Below are positions 8,366 through 16,116 of a DNA stretch of 64,000 nt, in pieces. The translations under genes were made by a program, and so were the position numbers. How positions within the stretch are numbered: position 1 is the stretch's first letter; each line of letters opens with the position of its first letter. Under the pieces are notes generated by a model. It searched no databases, had not been told where the DNA came from, and saw only the letters and a program-made list of their open reading frames with translations. The DNA is from Salegentibacter salegens. GTDB taxonomy: Bacteria > Bacteroidota > Bacteroidia > Flavobacteriales > Flavobacteriaceae. The DNA lies in assembly GCF_900142975.1 (NCBI RefSeq), contig NZ_LT670848.1, positions 2,046,001 through 2,110,000 on the forward strand. The letters run 5' to 3'.

Positions 8366-8415
8366 AGGGGGGTCAGTATGACCGGAATGGGGGGTCAGCA
8401 TCACCGGAATATCCA
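8366..8415 (-). repeat. IS21 right-end pair of transposase-binding-like motifs
   Basis: Two inverted copies of the end motif, GGGGGGTCAGTATGACCGGAAT and GGGGTCAGCATCACCGGAAT, abutting each other; the outer one runs into the terminal TATCCA. Compare with the four-copy left array. Confidence 0.7.
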
Positions 8416-8436
8416 ACCCGCTTCTAATGTTGTCAT
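8416..8436 (-). pseudogene. bcp: bcp, N-terminal seven-codon fragment
   Basis: ATG at 8436-8434 followed by codons for TTLEAG up to the IS junction; the duplicated ACCCG (8416-8420) contributes the last bases. Beyond the junction the frame runs into the IS and stops after four more codons. This is the missing start of the peroxiredoxin fragment at 5338-5777. The original promoter would have been shared in a divergent region with nth. Confidence 0.88.
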
Positions 8437-8471
8437 AATTCTTATTTTTGCTTTGACTTAATATATAAACT

Positions 8472-8479
8472 TAGTTTTG
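8472..8479 (+). promoter_or_regulatory. -7 promoter box of nth
   Basis: TAGTTTTG matches TAnnTTTG. A TTTG that could serve as the -33 box ends at 8450, 21 bases upstream. Transcription would start near 8486, placing the two-hairpin element in the 5' leader. Confidence 0.55.
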
Positions 8480-8483
8480 AAAA

Positions 8484-8527
8484 TTTCGACAAAACGTCAA
8501 AGATTTCAATCTAGACTATCGAGTAAA
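8484..8527 (+). promoter_or_regulatory. two-hairpin leader element before nth
   Basis: TTTCGAC-aaaac-GTCAAAG then AATCTAGACTATCGAGTAAA, ending 10 bases before the nth start. The same arrangement and sequence recur before the TRIC channel (51835-51887) and the acyl-CoA carboxylase (56858-56902, minus strand). The first hairpin is degenerate here, and the second has two changes from the perfect CTCGATTATCGAG palindrome. Confidence 0.55.
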
Positions 8528-8537
8528 TTTAAACAAT

Positions 8538-9194
8538 ATGACCAAACAAGAAAAGGTACAGTTCGTAATTGATACCTTAAATGATATTTATCCTGAAATT
8601 CCCATTCCGCTAGATCATAAAGATCCATATACTTTATTGATTGCGGTGCTACTTTCAGCCCAAAGTACCGATGTAAAAGTGAACCAGATTACACCTAAAC
8701 TTTTCGAAATTGCCGATAATCCAAAAGCTATGGTAAAACTTTCAGTAGAAGAGATCAGGGAAATTATTAAACCAGTTGGTCTTTCTCCTATGAAATCTAA
8801 AGGTATTCATGGGTTATCTGAAATTTTACTGGAAAAATACAAAGGAGAAGTGCCTGCCAGTTTTGAAGCCCTGGAAGCTTTACCGGCTGTTGGTCATAAA
8901 ACGGCGAGTGTAGTAATGGCGCAGGCCTTTAATGTACCCGCATTTCCGGTAGATACGCATATTCACCGTTTAATGTATCGCTGGAATTTAAGCAACGGAA
9001 AAAACGTAACTCAAACCGAAAAAGACGCAAAACGATTATTTCCAAAAGATCTTTGGAATAAACTTCATTTACAAATTATTTGGTACGGGCGGCAATATTC
9101 ACCGGCAAGAGGCTGGAACCTTGATAAAGATATTATTACCAAAGAAATAGGGAGAAAAACAGTAATAAGTGATTACTATAAAAAGAAGAAATAG
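8538..9194 (+). CDS. nth: endonuclease III (DNA glycosylase/AP lyase), cluster-less form
   Basis: 218 residues. Removes oxidised pyrimidines and nicks the abasic site. The helix-hairpin-helix is LPAVGHKTA (about 115-123) with catalytic Lys121; the partner Asp139 lies in FPVDTHIHR. These align with K120/D138 of the E. coli enzyme. The C-terminal region, where E. coli Nth has four cysteines for a [4Fe-4S] cluster, contains none (QYSPARGWNLDKD onward), so the cluster must be absent. Start ATG at 8538 follows a leader with a -7 box and the two-hairpin element. Confidence 0.93.
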   Translation: MTKQEKVQFVIDTLNDIYPEIPIPLDHKDPYTLLIAVLLSAQSTDVKVNQITPKLFEIADNPKAMVKLSVEEIREIIKPVGLSPMKSKGIHGLSEILLEKYKGEVPASFEALEALPAVGHKTASVVMAQAFNVPAFPVDTHIHRLMYRWNLSNGKNVTQTEKDAKRLFPKDLWNKLHLQIIWYGRQYSPARGWNLDKDIITKEIGRKTVISDYYKKKK

Positions 9195-9208
9195 ATATAA
9201 AAGTAAAG

Positions 9209-9337
9209 AGGCTGTCTGAAAAGATCGATTTTTCGTCAAACTGAACTTGTTTCAGTTTCTAAAATGTTTTGAATATCAAATAATTAGATCCTGAAAAAAG
9301 TTCAGGATAACATTCATAATAAATTTTCAGACAGCCT
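9209..9337. repeat. terminator-like stem enclosing a pair of inverted REP-like hairpins
   Basis: Outer arms AGGCTGTCTGAAAA (9209-9222) and its exact complement (9324-9337, followed by TTTT) form a 14-bp stem. The loop contains two smaller hairpins in opposite orientation: GTCAAACTGAACTTGTTTCAGTTTC (9235-9259) and GATCCTGAAAAAAGTTCAGGATAAC (9287-9311). It lies between the convergent ends of nth and the small gene at 9350, so it probably also terminates transcription both ways. Confidence 0.65.
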
Positions 9338-9349
9338 TTTTGTCAAGTA

Positions 9350-9502
9350 CTAATTAAGAACGGTGCCGAATTTAATGCCTCGACATTCCACCACTCTTAA
9401 TGCTTTTGAATAATTTAAAAGAAACTGTACCGTTTCTTTTTTGGGTTCCAAATTCTTAAACTGATCTTTTTTTGATAGTTTTTTAGTGTAAAGTTTCCTC
9501 AT
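9350..9502 (-). CDS. small conserved-looking protein, 50 residues, unknown function
   Basis: A 50-residue Lys-rich soluble protein: MRKLYTKKLSKKDQF at the start, then KNLEPKKETVQFLLNYSKALRVV and a C-terminal GIKFGTVLN. The sequence looks like a real protein (amphipathic helix FLLNYSKAL followed by a beta turn), and I recall similar tiny ORFs in flavobacterial genomes ending in a KF-x-x-VLN motif, a tentative memory. It lies 59 bases downstream of the ECF sigma factor stop codon on the same strand, so it may be cotranscribed. No signal peptide or membrane segment is visible. Confidence 0.65.
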   Translation of the reverse strand: MRKLYTKKLSKKDQFKNLEPKKETVQFLLNYSKALRVVECRGIKFGTVLN

Positions 9503-9561
9503 TAGATAATATTTTGCGTTGGTTTCTTATTCTAACGCAATCTTTGAAGGAATATTATAGA

Positions 9562-10146
9562 TTAATTTGTTAAAACCAGATTATGTTTTTCAATAATCTT
9601 CCGAAGGTTGATTAATGCATAACGCATTCTCCCTAAAGCCGTGTTTATACTTACTCCCGTGCGTTCAGAAATTTCTTTAAAACTCATATCTTTATAGATT
9701 CTCATAGTAAGAACCTCTAATTGATCTTCAGGTAACTCTTTAATAAGTTCCTTAACATCGTTTTCAATCTGGTCTTTTATAATTTGAGTTTCAATATTTA
9801 AATCAGAATCACTCAAAACCGAAAAAATATTAAAGTCGCCACTATTATCAAATTTAGGCATACGTTTATTTCTTCTAAAATGGTCAATAACCAGGTTATG
9901 CGCAATTCGCATCACCCAGGGGAGAAATTTGCCTTCTTCATTATATTTCCCTCTTTTAAGGGTGTTAATGACTTTGATAAAGGTATCCTGAAAAATATCT
10001 TCAGCAACATCCCTGTCAAAAACTTTAGAGAATATAAAACTATAAATTCGGTGTTGGTGCCTGTTAATAAGCTTACTTAGGGCAGTTTCGTTTCCGTGCA
10101 TGTATTCACGCACAAGAACAGCGTCAGTGATTTCAACGTTATTCAT
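9562..10146 (-). CDS. ECF-type RNA polymerase sigma factor
   Basis: 194 residues. Region 2 (about 25-95) includes EDIFQDTFIKVINTL and the -10-recognition helix WVMRIAHNLVIDHFRRNKR; region 4 (about 130-185) includes LPEDQLEVLTMRIYKDMSFKEISERTGVSINTALGRMR, the -35-binding helix-turn-helix. No anti-sigma gene follows; instead there is a 50-codon gene. Divergence from uvrA is common for this sigma in flavobacteria. The start is ATG at 10146. The roughly 100-base leader can fold into a long stem next to the start codon, suggesting control at translation. Confidence 0.9.
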   Translation of the reverse strand: MNNVEITDAVLVREYMHGNETALSKLINRHQHRIYSFIFSKVFDRDVAEDIFQDTFIKVINTLKRGKYNEEGKFLPWVMRIAHNLVIDHFRRNKRMPKFDNSGDFNIFSVLSDSDLNIETQIIKDQIENDVKELIKELPEDQLEVLTMRIYKDMSFKEISERTGVSINTALGRMRYALINLRKIIEKHNLVLTN

Positions 10147-10149
10147 ATC

Positions 10150-10213
10150 AGTTACTTTTGTTCAGGACGGTTGGGGCTCCTGAGATTAGGTTATTTAGTT
10201 TCTAAAAGTAACT
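10150..10213 (-). promoter_or_regulatory. structured leader of the ECF sigma gene
   Basis: On the sense (minus) strand a 10-base arm AGTTACTTTT is followed, after 44 bases, by its exact complement AAAAGTAACT, which ends 3 bases before the ATG. Between them CAGGA/TCCTG can form an inner stem, and an alternative TTTAG-aa-CTAAA stem overlaps the outer arm. Pairing of the outer stem would bury the ribosome landing site. There is no Shine-Dalgarno sequence. Confidence 0.5.
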
Positions 10214-10252
10214 TTATGCTATAGGCAAGTGATGTTAATGATTTTGAATGCC

Positions 10253-10260
10253 CAAATATA
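10253..10260 (-). promoter_or_regulatory. -7 promoter box of the ECF sigma gene
   Basis: Minus-strand TATATTTG, with a TTTG 21 bases further upstream as a candidate -33 box. The predicted start near 10247 gives a leader of about 100 bases containing the long inverted repeat. Confidence 0.55.
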
Positions 10261-10350
10261 GCAAGATATAATTAACAAAAGCAAACAAAAGTTTAAATTT
10301 TTAACATTACTATAGGATTTTTAGGGCTTTTTACACTGCTTCTTATTAAG

Positions 10351-10358
10351 TACCTTTG
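10351..10358 (+). promoter_or_regulatory. -7 promoter box of uvrA
   Basis: TACCTTTG fits TAnnTTTG and lies 25 bases before the uvrA ATG at 10383. No convincing -33 TTTG is visible. No LexA-like palindrome was seen. Confidence 0.5.
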
Positions 10359-10382
10359 CATTCTTGAACTAGAAAAATAAGC

Positions 10383-13169
10383 ATGAATATTGACGTTGCC
10401 GAGGTAAACCCTAAAGAAAATATTATCATAAAAGGTGCAAAACTGCACAATCTTAAGAATATAAATGTAGTTATCCCCCGTAACAAATTGGTGGTAATTA
10501 CCGGTCTTTCCGGTTCGGGAAAGTCCAGTTTAGCATTCGATACGCTTTATGCTGAAGGCCAGCGCCGCTATGTAGAAAGCCTTTCCTCCTATGCCCGGCA
10601 GTTTCTGGGTAGATTGAATAAACCGAAAGTTGATTATATAAAAGGAATCGCTCCCGCCATAGCCATTGAGCAGAAAGTAAACTCAACCAATCCGCGTTCT
10701 ACGGTAGGAACTTCTACTGAAATCTACGATTACCTAAAACTACTTTATGCCCGAATAGGACGAACCTATTCCCCTATTTCTGGTAACGAAGTAAAACGTG
10801 ATCGCGTGGCCGATGTTATTGACCACGTAAAATCTTTTGAAGAAAGGGAAAAGTTATTATTGCTGGCGCCAATTCATATAGAAGAAGGCAGAACACTTGA
10901 AGAAAAAATAAAAGTGTTAGCGCAGCAAGGGTATAGCCGGATTAAAGTAAAAGATGAAGTGCTAAGAATTGACGAAGCCGATCTTAAGAAAATTAAAGCG
11001 AAAGATACTTTACTGGTGGTAGACAGAATTATCACTAAAGACGAAGAAGATTTTTATAACAGATTAGCTGATGCTACCGATGCTGCCTTTTTTGAAGGAA
11101 AAGGTGAACTCTATATTGAAAACTTAAAATCGGGAAAAAAGAGACATTTCAGCAATAAATTTGAGTTAGACGGCATAAATTTTCTGGAACCAAATGTTCA
11201 TTTATTCAGTTTTAATAATCCTTACGGGGCCTGTCCTAAATGCGAAGGCTATGGCGATGTGATTGGGATTGATGAAGATCTTGTTATTCCAAATACAGGG
11301 CTTTCAATTTATGAAAATGCAGTTTTCCCCTGGCGCGGTGACAGTATGAGCTGGTACCGCGATCAATTGGTAAATAATTCGCATAAATTTGATTTTCCAA
11401 TCCATAAACCCTGGTTTCAACTTACGCAAGAACAAAAAGATTTGGTTTGGAATGGAAATAAGCATTTTGAAGGCCTAAATGATTTCTTCCAGTTTTTAGA
11501 AAGTAAGGCTTATAAAATTCAAAACAGGGTAATGCTTTCCCGCTACCGCGGAAAAACCCGTTGTACCACCTGTAAAGGCAAAAGACTTCGTCCAGAAGCC
11601 GAATATGTGAAAATTGCCGGGCATAGCATTACCAATCTCGTTGAAAAACCATTGGATAAAGTGCGAGAATTTTTTACCGATTTAAAATTAAACGAATACG
11701 ATCAACAAATAGCCAAACGTCTTCTAACCGAAATCAATAACCGACTCAAATTTTTATCTGAAGTTGGTTTAGATTATCTCACTTTAAACAGGAAATCTAA
11801 TACACTCTCTGGGGGAGAATCGCAGCGAATTAACCTGGCAACTTCGCTGGGAAGCAGCCTGGTGGGTTCTATGTATATTTTGGATGAACCATCAATTGGC
11901 TTACATCCACGCGATACAGAGCGTTTAATTGGTGTACTTAAAAATCTTCGGGATATCGGTAATACTGTAATTGTGGTAGAACATGATGAAGATATTATGA
12001 ACGCTGCCGATGAAATTATTGATATTGGCCCCGAAGCCGGCACCCACGGTGGTGAGGTTGTGGCCACAGGAACGCTGAAGCAAATTTTAAAATCAAATTC
12101 CCTTACTGCGCAATACTTAAATGGCAAGGAAGAAATTCCGGTTCCTAAAGAACGTAGAAAAGCTTCAGGGGAAATTAGGATTTTGGGAGCAAGAGAAAAT
12201 AATCTTCAGAATATAGATGTTACAATTCCACTTAAAACTTTTACGGCGATAACCGGGGTTTCAGGAAGTGGGAAAAGTACTTTGGTAAAGAAAATCCTTT
12301 ACCCTGCTGTTCAAAAGAAAATTGGAGGCTATGGAGAAAAAGCTGGCCAGTATACCGATATTGAAGGCGATTTTAAAAACCTTGGAAGCGTAGAATATAT
12401 AGACCAGAATCCAATTGGTAGGTCTTCCCGCTCCAACCCCGTAACCTATATCAAGGCCTACGACGATATTAGAAACTTGTTTTCAGATCAAAAATTATCG
12501 AATATTCGCGGATTTAAACCTAAACATTTTTCATTTAATGTGGAAGGTGGCCGCTGTGAAGTTTGCAAAGGTGAAGGCGAAGTTACCATAGAAATGCAGT
12601 TTATGGCCGATGTTCATTTAGAATGTGAAGCCTGTAACGGGAAACGTTTTCAAAAAGATGTGCTGGAAGTTCAGTTTGAAGGCAAAAACATAGACGATGT
12701 CCTGAACATGACTATAGACGATGCAACAAGCTTTTTTGCAGAAAATAATCTCGATAAAATTGTAAGAAAACTAAAACCTTTACAGGACGTTGGTTTAGGT
12801 TATGTTCAATTAGGGCAAAGCTCCTCCACCCTATCTGGTGGTGAAGCACAGCGTATAAAACTGGCTTCATTCTTAGTAAAAGGGGCTACCAAAGAAAAAG
12901 CCTTATTTATTTTTGATGAACCTACTACCGGGCTTCATTTTCACGATATCAAAAAACTACTAAAATCCTTTAATGCACTTATCGAAAAAGGACATAGTGT
13001 GGTAGTTATAGAGCATAATATGGATTTAGTAAAATGCGCCGACTATATTATTGATATTGGTCCCGGAGGAGGTGAAAAGGGAGGAAACATTGTAGCCCAT
13101 GGCACCCCTGAAGAACTTGTTAAATCCAAGAAATCTTTTACCGCAAAATATTTAAAAGAAAAACTATAA
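10383..13169 (+). CDS. uvrA: UvrA, excinuclease ABC subunit A
   Basis: 928 residues, the normal size. ATP-dependent damage sensor of nucleotide excision repair, loading UvrB. It has two ABC ATPase modules: Walker A GLSGSGKS at about 42-49 and GVSGSGKS at about 624-631; ABC signatures [14 protein letters not shown] and [14 protein letters not shown]; Walker [13 protein letters not shown] and [12 protein letters not shown]. Zinc-finger cysteines are seen in [16 protein letters not shown] and the canonical CEVCKGEGE...CEACNGKRF module. Start ATG at 10383 is 25 bases after a -7 box. Confidence 0.97.
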   Translation: MNIDVAEVNPKENIIIKGAKLHNLKNINVVIPRNKLVVITGLSGSGKSSLAFDTLYAEGQRRYVESLSSYARQFLGRLNKPKVDYIKGIAPAIAIEQKVNSTNPRSTVGTSTEIYDYLKLLYARIGRTYSPISGNEVKRDRVADVIDHVKSFEEREKLLLLAPIHIEEGRTLEEKIKVLAQQGYSRIKVKDEVLRIDEADLKKIKAKDTLLVVDRIITKDEEDFYNRLADATDAAFFEGKGELYIENLKSGKKRHFSNKFELDGINFLEPNVHLFSFNNPYGACPKCEGYGDVIGIDEDLVIPNTGLSIYENAVFPWRGDSMSWYRDQLVNNSHKFDFPIHKPWFQLTQEQKDLVWNGNKHFEGLNDFFQFLESKAYKIQNRVMLSRYRGKTRCTTCKGKRLRPEAEYVKIAGHSITNLVEKPLDKVREFFTDLKLNEYDQQIAKRLLTEINNRLKFLSEVGLDYLTLNRKSNTLSGGESQRINLATSLGSSLVGSMYILDEPSIGLHPRDTERLIGVLKNLRDIGNTVIVVEHDEDIMNAADEIIDIGPEAGTHGGEVVATGTLKQILKSNSLTAQYLNGKEEIPVPKERRKASGEIRILGARENNLQNIDVTIPLKTFTAITGVSGSGKSTLVKKILYPAVQKKIGGYGEKAGQYTDIEGDFKNLGSVEYIDQNPIGRSSRSNPVTYIKAYDDIRNLFSDQKLSNIRGFKPKHFSFNVEGGRCEVCKGEGEVTIEMQFMADVHLECEACNGKRFQKDVLEVQFEGKNIDDVLNMTIDDATSFFAENNLDKIVRKLKPLQDVGLGYVQLGQSSSTLSGGEAQRIKLASFLVKGATKEKALFIFDEPTTGLHFHDIKKLLKSFNALIEKGHSVVVIEHNMDLVKCADYIIDIGPGGGEKGGNIVAHGTPEELVKSKKSFTAKYLKEKL

Positions 13170-13248
13170 CTTTATTTATTCTGAAATAAATCAAGTTTTA
13201 CTCCCAGTTTATTGCAGATATTTTACTGAAACTCTCAATTCTAAAAAT

Positions 13249-13283
13249 AAAACCTCTAAAAATAAGCTTTTTTTAGAGGTTTT
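13249..13283 (+). terminator. terminator of uvrA
   Basis: AAAACCTCTAAAAA pairs with TTTTTTAGAGGTTTT; the right arm is followed by a T-rich run. It lies 80 bases after the uvrA stop codon. Confidence 0.7.
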
Positions 13284-13316
13284 CTATTTTGGCACGCCGT
13301 TTGTATTTTATGTATT

Positions 13317-13333
13317 GATTCTTACTGAGAATC
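13317..13333 (+). promoter_or_regulatory. inverted repeat GATTCT-n5-AGAATC before the Arg/Ser-rich protein
   Basis: A perfect 6-bp inverted repeat with a 5-base centre, 26 bases before the start of the secreted Arg/Ser-rich protein. It could be an operator or a leader hairpin. No matching -7 box was identified nearby. Confidence 0.3.
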
Positions 13334-13358
13334 ACCTTAACAACCTAAAACGCAAACC

Positions 13359-14567
13359 ATGAAAAATATCGCCATTTTATTCAGCTTTTTATTTATTGGT
13401 ATATCGGCTACTGCTGCTTTAGAAGCTAGTCCTCGCAATGCCTATAATAATTCCTTTATTTTCGTTGAAAACGGCGTTGAGTTTGCCGTTTATCCTAATG
13501 GGGAATTTGATTTCTATTTTAACCCGGAATTCAGAAGAACCAGTATTGTAAACATTTCCACTCCAAATATGAATATCAGTTATAACACTGGGCATAATTA
13601 TGATGCTTATGTGCAATATGACGATTATGGAGCGGTAATTCAAATTGAAAGCGTTCCTGTTTTCTATGATTACTACGGAAGAATTATAAGAGCCGGTGAT
13701 GTATTTATAGATTATAACCGTCGCGGACGCGTTGCCAGGGTTGGAGGTTTACATATTCATTATAACCGTTTTAACCGAATCACCAATTATACAGGATTCA
13801 TAAACCATTATAACAACAGGTATGTTTACAGGCCATGGCACCAGTATTACTCGAGACCTGGCAGCAGTGTGAGTATAGTGTTTGGTCAGCCATACAGGGC
13901 GTATTATCAGCCAAACAGAATTACATATGTGCAACACGTAAATTATTACAATAATCATTATTCTAATAATGTGCATCAAAATTTTTACCGCCCAAATCAA
14001 CAAGCTGTTTCTTATAACAAAGGAAGAAGAACTTCTGAGAGACGACGGGATATAAAGGATATTAGAGGTAACGAAGAACGCATAGCTTCAAACTCAAGAA
14101 ATGTAAGAAGTAATGATTATTCTGAAAGATCTAATACCACAGCAAATAGAAGCAGAACACTTAGATCAGAAAAAAATAGCAGTACCAATTCCCGCGGAAA
14201 TTCAGTGAGATCATCCAGAGGTGTAAATACTAATGATATTGTAAAAAACCGAAATAGCCGTTCCAGGACTGAAGCCAGGAATAGCGGAAACACAAGAAGT
14301 ACCGCAGTGAATACCAGTAGGTCTTCTAATACAAAAGTAAATTCATCTGCCAGAAATAGCAGAACTATAAAAAGCACTCCTACGAGACAAACCAGTAGAG
14401 CTAATACCGCTCCAAGCCCAAGAAGAACGCAGGCTACTACAAGAAGCAGCAATAGAAATACTAACACAAGAGCAGTAAAAAGTAGTACTAGTACAAGATC
14501 TTCGGGTAGAACTTCAAATTCTTCTTCACGAGGAGGAAGTTCGGCACGAAATGTGAATAATAGATAA
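13359..14567 (+). CDS. secreted two-part protein: Tyr/Asn-rich beta repeats plus Arg/Ser-rich disordered tail
   Basis: 402 residues with a signal peptide (residues 1-23). Residues 30-160 hold short repeating strands with the pattern (V/A)xIxxVPVxYxxYGRI(I/V)xxG and VARVGGLHIHYNRFNRITN, a beta-rich Tyr/Asn module. Residues 160-225 are Tyr/His/Asn-rich. The last roughly 180 residues are almost entirely Arg, Ser, Asn, Thr with little Lys or acid, strongly basic and disordered. Flavobacterial proteins with a similar N-terminal module exist, without known function. The tail could bind polyanions such as DNA or polysaccharide; that is inference. No T9SS C-terminal domain is visible. Confidence 0.75.
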   Translation: MKNIAILFSFLFIGISATAALEASPRNAYNNSFIFVENGVEFAVYPNGEFDFYFNPEFRRTSIVNISTPNMNISYNTGHNYDAYVQYDDYGAVIQIESVPVFYDYYGRIIRAGDVFIDYNRRGRVARVGGLHIHYNRFNRITNYTGFINHYNNRYVYRPWHQYYSRPGSSVSIVFGQPYRAYYQPNRITYVQHVNYYNNHYSNNVHQNFYRPNQQAVSYNKGRRTSERRRDIKDIRGNEERIASNSRNVRSNDYSERSNTTANRSRTLRSEKNSSTNSRGNSVRSSRGVNTNDIVKNRNSRSRTEARNSGNTRSTAVNTSRSSNTKVNSSARNSRTIKSTPTRQTSRANTAPSPRRTQATTRSSNRNTNTRAVKSSTSTRSSGRTSNSSSRGGSSARNVNNR

Positions 14568-14605
14568 TAAAGAATTCATAATTTAATTTTTTGGTTGGTT
14601 AGTTG

Positions 14606-14642
14606 GAAACCCCTCGAGACACGAAAGTGTTTCGGGGGTTTC
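14606..14642. terminator. bidirectional terminator with GAAA loop
   Basis: GAAACCCCTCGAGACAC-GAAA-GTGTTTCGGGGGTTTC, a near-perfect 16-bp stem, between the convergent ends of the Arg/Ser-rich protein gene and the flippase gene, with T-rich sequence outside. Confidence 0.8.
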
Positions 14643-14648
14643 CCGTTT

Positions 14649-16112
14649 TTAGGAGGTTTTTATTCCTAGAAATTTATTAATTATATTATTTACTTCCGAA
14701 GAAAAATTCAGAAAATACGCTAAGCCTACATAGCTTATTCCTATTAAAATAGATTTAAGCGCGATGTTCAAGATAGGATAAAAACTGAAATCCCAGAAAT
14801 AAAAACCGAAGGATAAAACAGCGCCAATCATAAGCACCAGCCAGGTTTTGGAAGTAAATGGAAGAAAATTAAACTTTTTATGCACCAACCAGATTTTAGC
14901 CGAATTATATACGAAAAAAGCTATAAAACTGGCAATAGCCGCTCCTTCTATTCCAAAACTGGGTATAAACACCAAATTTAAAACAAAGGCCACAAAAACA
15001 AGAAGGACGCCTATAAACAGCACAATGCGATAATAATCTGAATTAAAAAGAATACTATTATTATTCCCCAAAAGATTATCATAAAGCTTCACCAGAGAGA
15101 TTAATAAAACCACTAGAATACTTAGTTCATATTCATCGGGAATTAGTTCATACAGTTGTTTTACGTTGGTAATAATCAGGATAAAAATGAGCAAGCTTAC
15201 AATTAATAAGTTTAAAGAGCTCTTTTTATAGAGATCTTCGAGGCTTTTTTTGTTTTTGGTATTGAGGAATTCAGCCGTCATCGGGTTTGTAATTTGGTGC
15301 ATGGCCTTTTGTGGCACCGAAATTACCGTTGCGATATAAATCGCAATTCCGTAGATAGCCACGTTTTCTATCGGCATAAAATATTCTATCATCACTTTAT
15401 CCAAATCTAATAAAGCTGTAGCGACTGAACCGGCGATAAGAATTAGCGACGTATATTTTAAAACAGGAGACAAATTCTGCGGAAATTTAAAATCTAACTT
15501 TGGGAAATAGAGCGAAAACGCATAGATCTTCATGGCAATTAATCGCAGAATAAAAACACCGGCAATACAATAGATAAATTGATGCACTGTAATCCAGGTA
15601 AAATAAACCGCCAATAGTAATAAACTGATGCAGAACCTATGAAAAACCTCCTTCATAAAATTTCCGAAAACACTTTTATAAAAAAGCTTGGACCAGGCGA
15701 AAAAGATTTCAAAATAAGCGGTAGCAAAAGCTATGAGAAAAATTAGCCAGATATACGGACGAACGAGCCCGTTTCCCTGAGTGAAATAATTTATTAGAAA
15801 TGAATAACTAAAAGCCACAATTAGTCCCAGTACCAATGAAACTATAAGCGGTAAAAACAGCACTAAATTTAAAAGTTTATCTTTTTCTTCTTTTGTTTTA
15901 TAAAAAGTAAAGAATTTTATTAAGGTGCTGTGCACGCCAAAACCCATAAATGGCCAAAGCAAACTTGCCGCTGAAAGTAAAAAAGTAACAAGTCCGTAAT
16001 ATTCGGGTTTGAGAAAATGGGTGAAAAGAAATAACGTGTTAATCGCGCCAATCGCAAAACCAAAATAGGTAGTAACTAGGTTTTTAAAAGATTGCTTGAT
16101 TATAATACCCAT
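14649..16112 (-). CDS. oligosaccharide flippase (Wzx/MATE-like) family protein
   Basis: 487 residues, almost wholly hydrophobic, with about 12-14 membrane segments and short basic loops, as in polysaccharide transport proteins of the MOP/PST family. The N-terminus IKQSFKNLVTTYFGFAIGAINTLFLF and the GFGVHSTLIKFFTFYKTKEEK loop are typical of lipopolysaccharide or O-antigen flippases. It would move lipid-linked glycans across the inner membrane. It follows the glycosyltransferase gene by 4 bases, so the two are cotranscribed and probably act on the same glycan. Substrate unknown. Confidence 0.85.
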   Translation of the reverse strand: MGIIIKQSFKNLVTTYFGFAIGAINTLFLFTHFLKPEYYGLVTFLLSAASLLWPFMGFGVHSTLIKFFTFYKTKEEKDKLLNLVLFLPLIVSLVLGLIVAFSYSFLINYFTQGNGLVRPYIWLIFLIAFATAYFEIFFAWSKLFYKSVFGNFMKEVFHRFCISLLLLAVYFTWITVHQFIYCIAGVFILRLIAMKIYAFSLYFPKLDFKFPQNLSPVLKYTSLILIAGSVATALLDLDKVMIEYFMPIENVAIYGIAIYIATVISVPQKAMHQITNPMTAEFLNTKNKKSLEDLYKKSSLNLLIVSLLIFILIITNVKQLYELIPDEYELSILVVLLISLVKLYDNLLGNNNSILFNSDYYRIVLFIGVLLVFVAFVLNLVFIPSFGIEGAAIASFIAFFVYNSAKIWLVHKKFNFLPFTSKTWLVLMIGAVLSFGFYFWDFSFYPILNIALKSILIGISYVGLAYFLNFSSEVNNIINKFLGIKTS

Positions 16113-16116
16113 AATT

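Larger units (their letters stand above)
5778..8415 (+). mobile_element. complete IS21-family insertion sequence, 2,638 bp
   Basis: Bounded by terminal inverted repeats that begin TGGATA and end TATCCA (the IS21-type TG...CA ends), imperfect over about 25 bp and including GCTGACCCC. It contains istA and istB in the same direction, both intact, and is flanked by the 5-bp duplication ACCCG. Further copies of the end motif (TTCCGG-n6-CTGACCCC) lie inside: near 5854, 5909 and 5954 on the left and inverted near 8366 on the right, as expected for multiple transposase-binding sites. The intact genes and exact duplication point to a recent insertion. It reads opposite to bcp. Confidence 0.95.

Noticed and set aside
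14117..14467. 116-codon minus-strand frame rich in Leu/Val/Phe inside the Arg/Ser-rich protein gene
   Set aside because: Exact antisense of AGA/AGT/ACT-rich repeats, which forces hydrophobic codons; no start context, promoter box or independent protein character.
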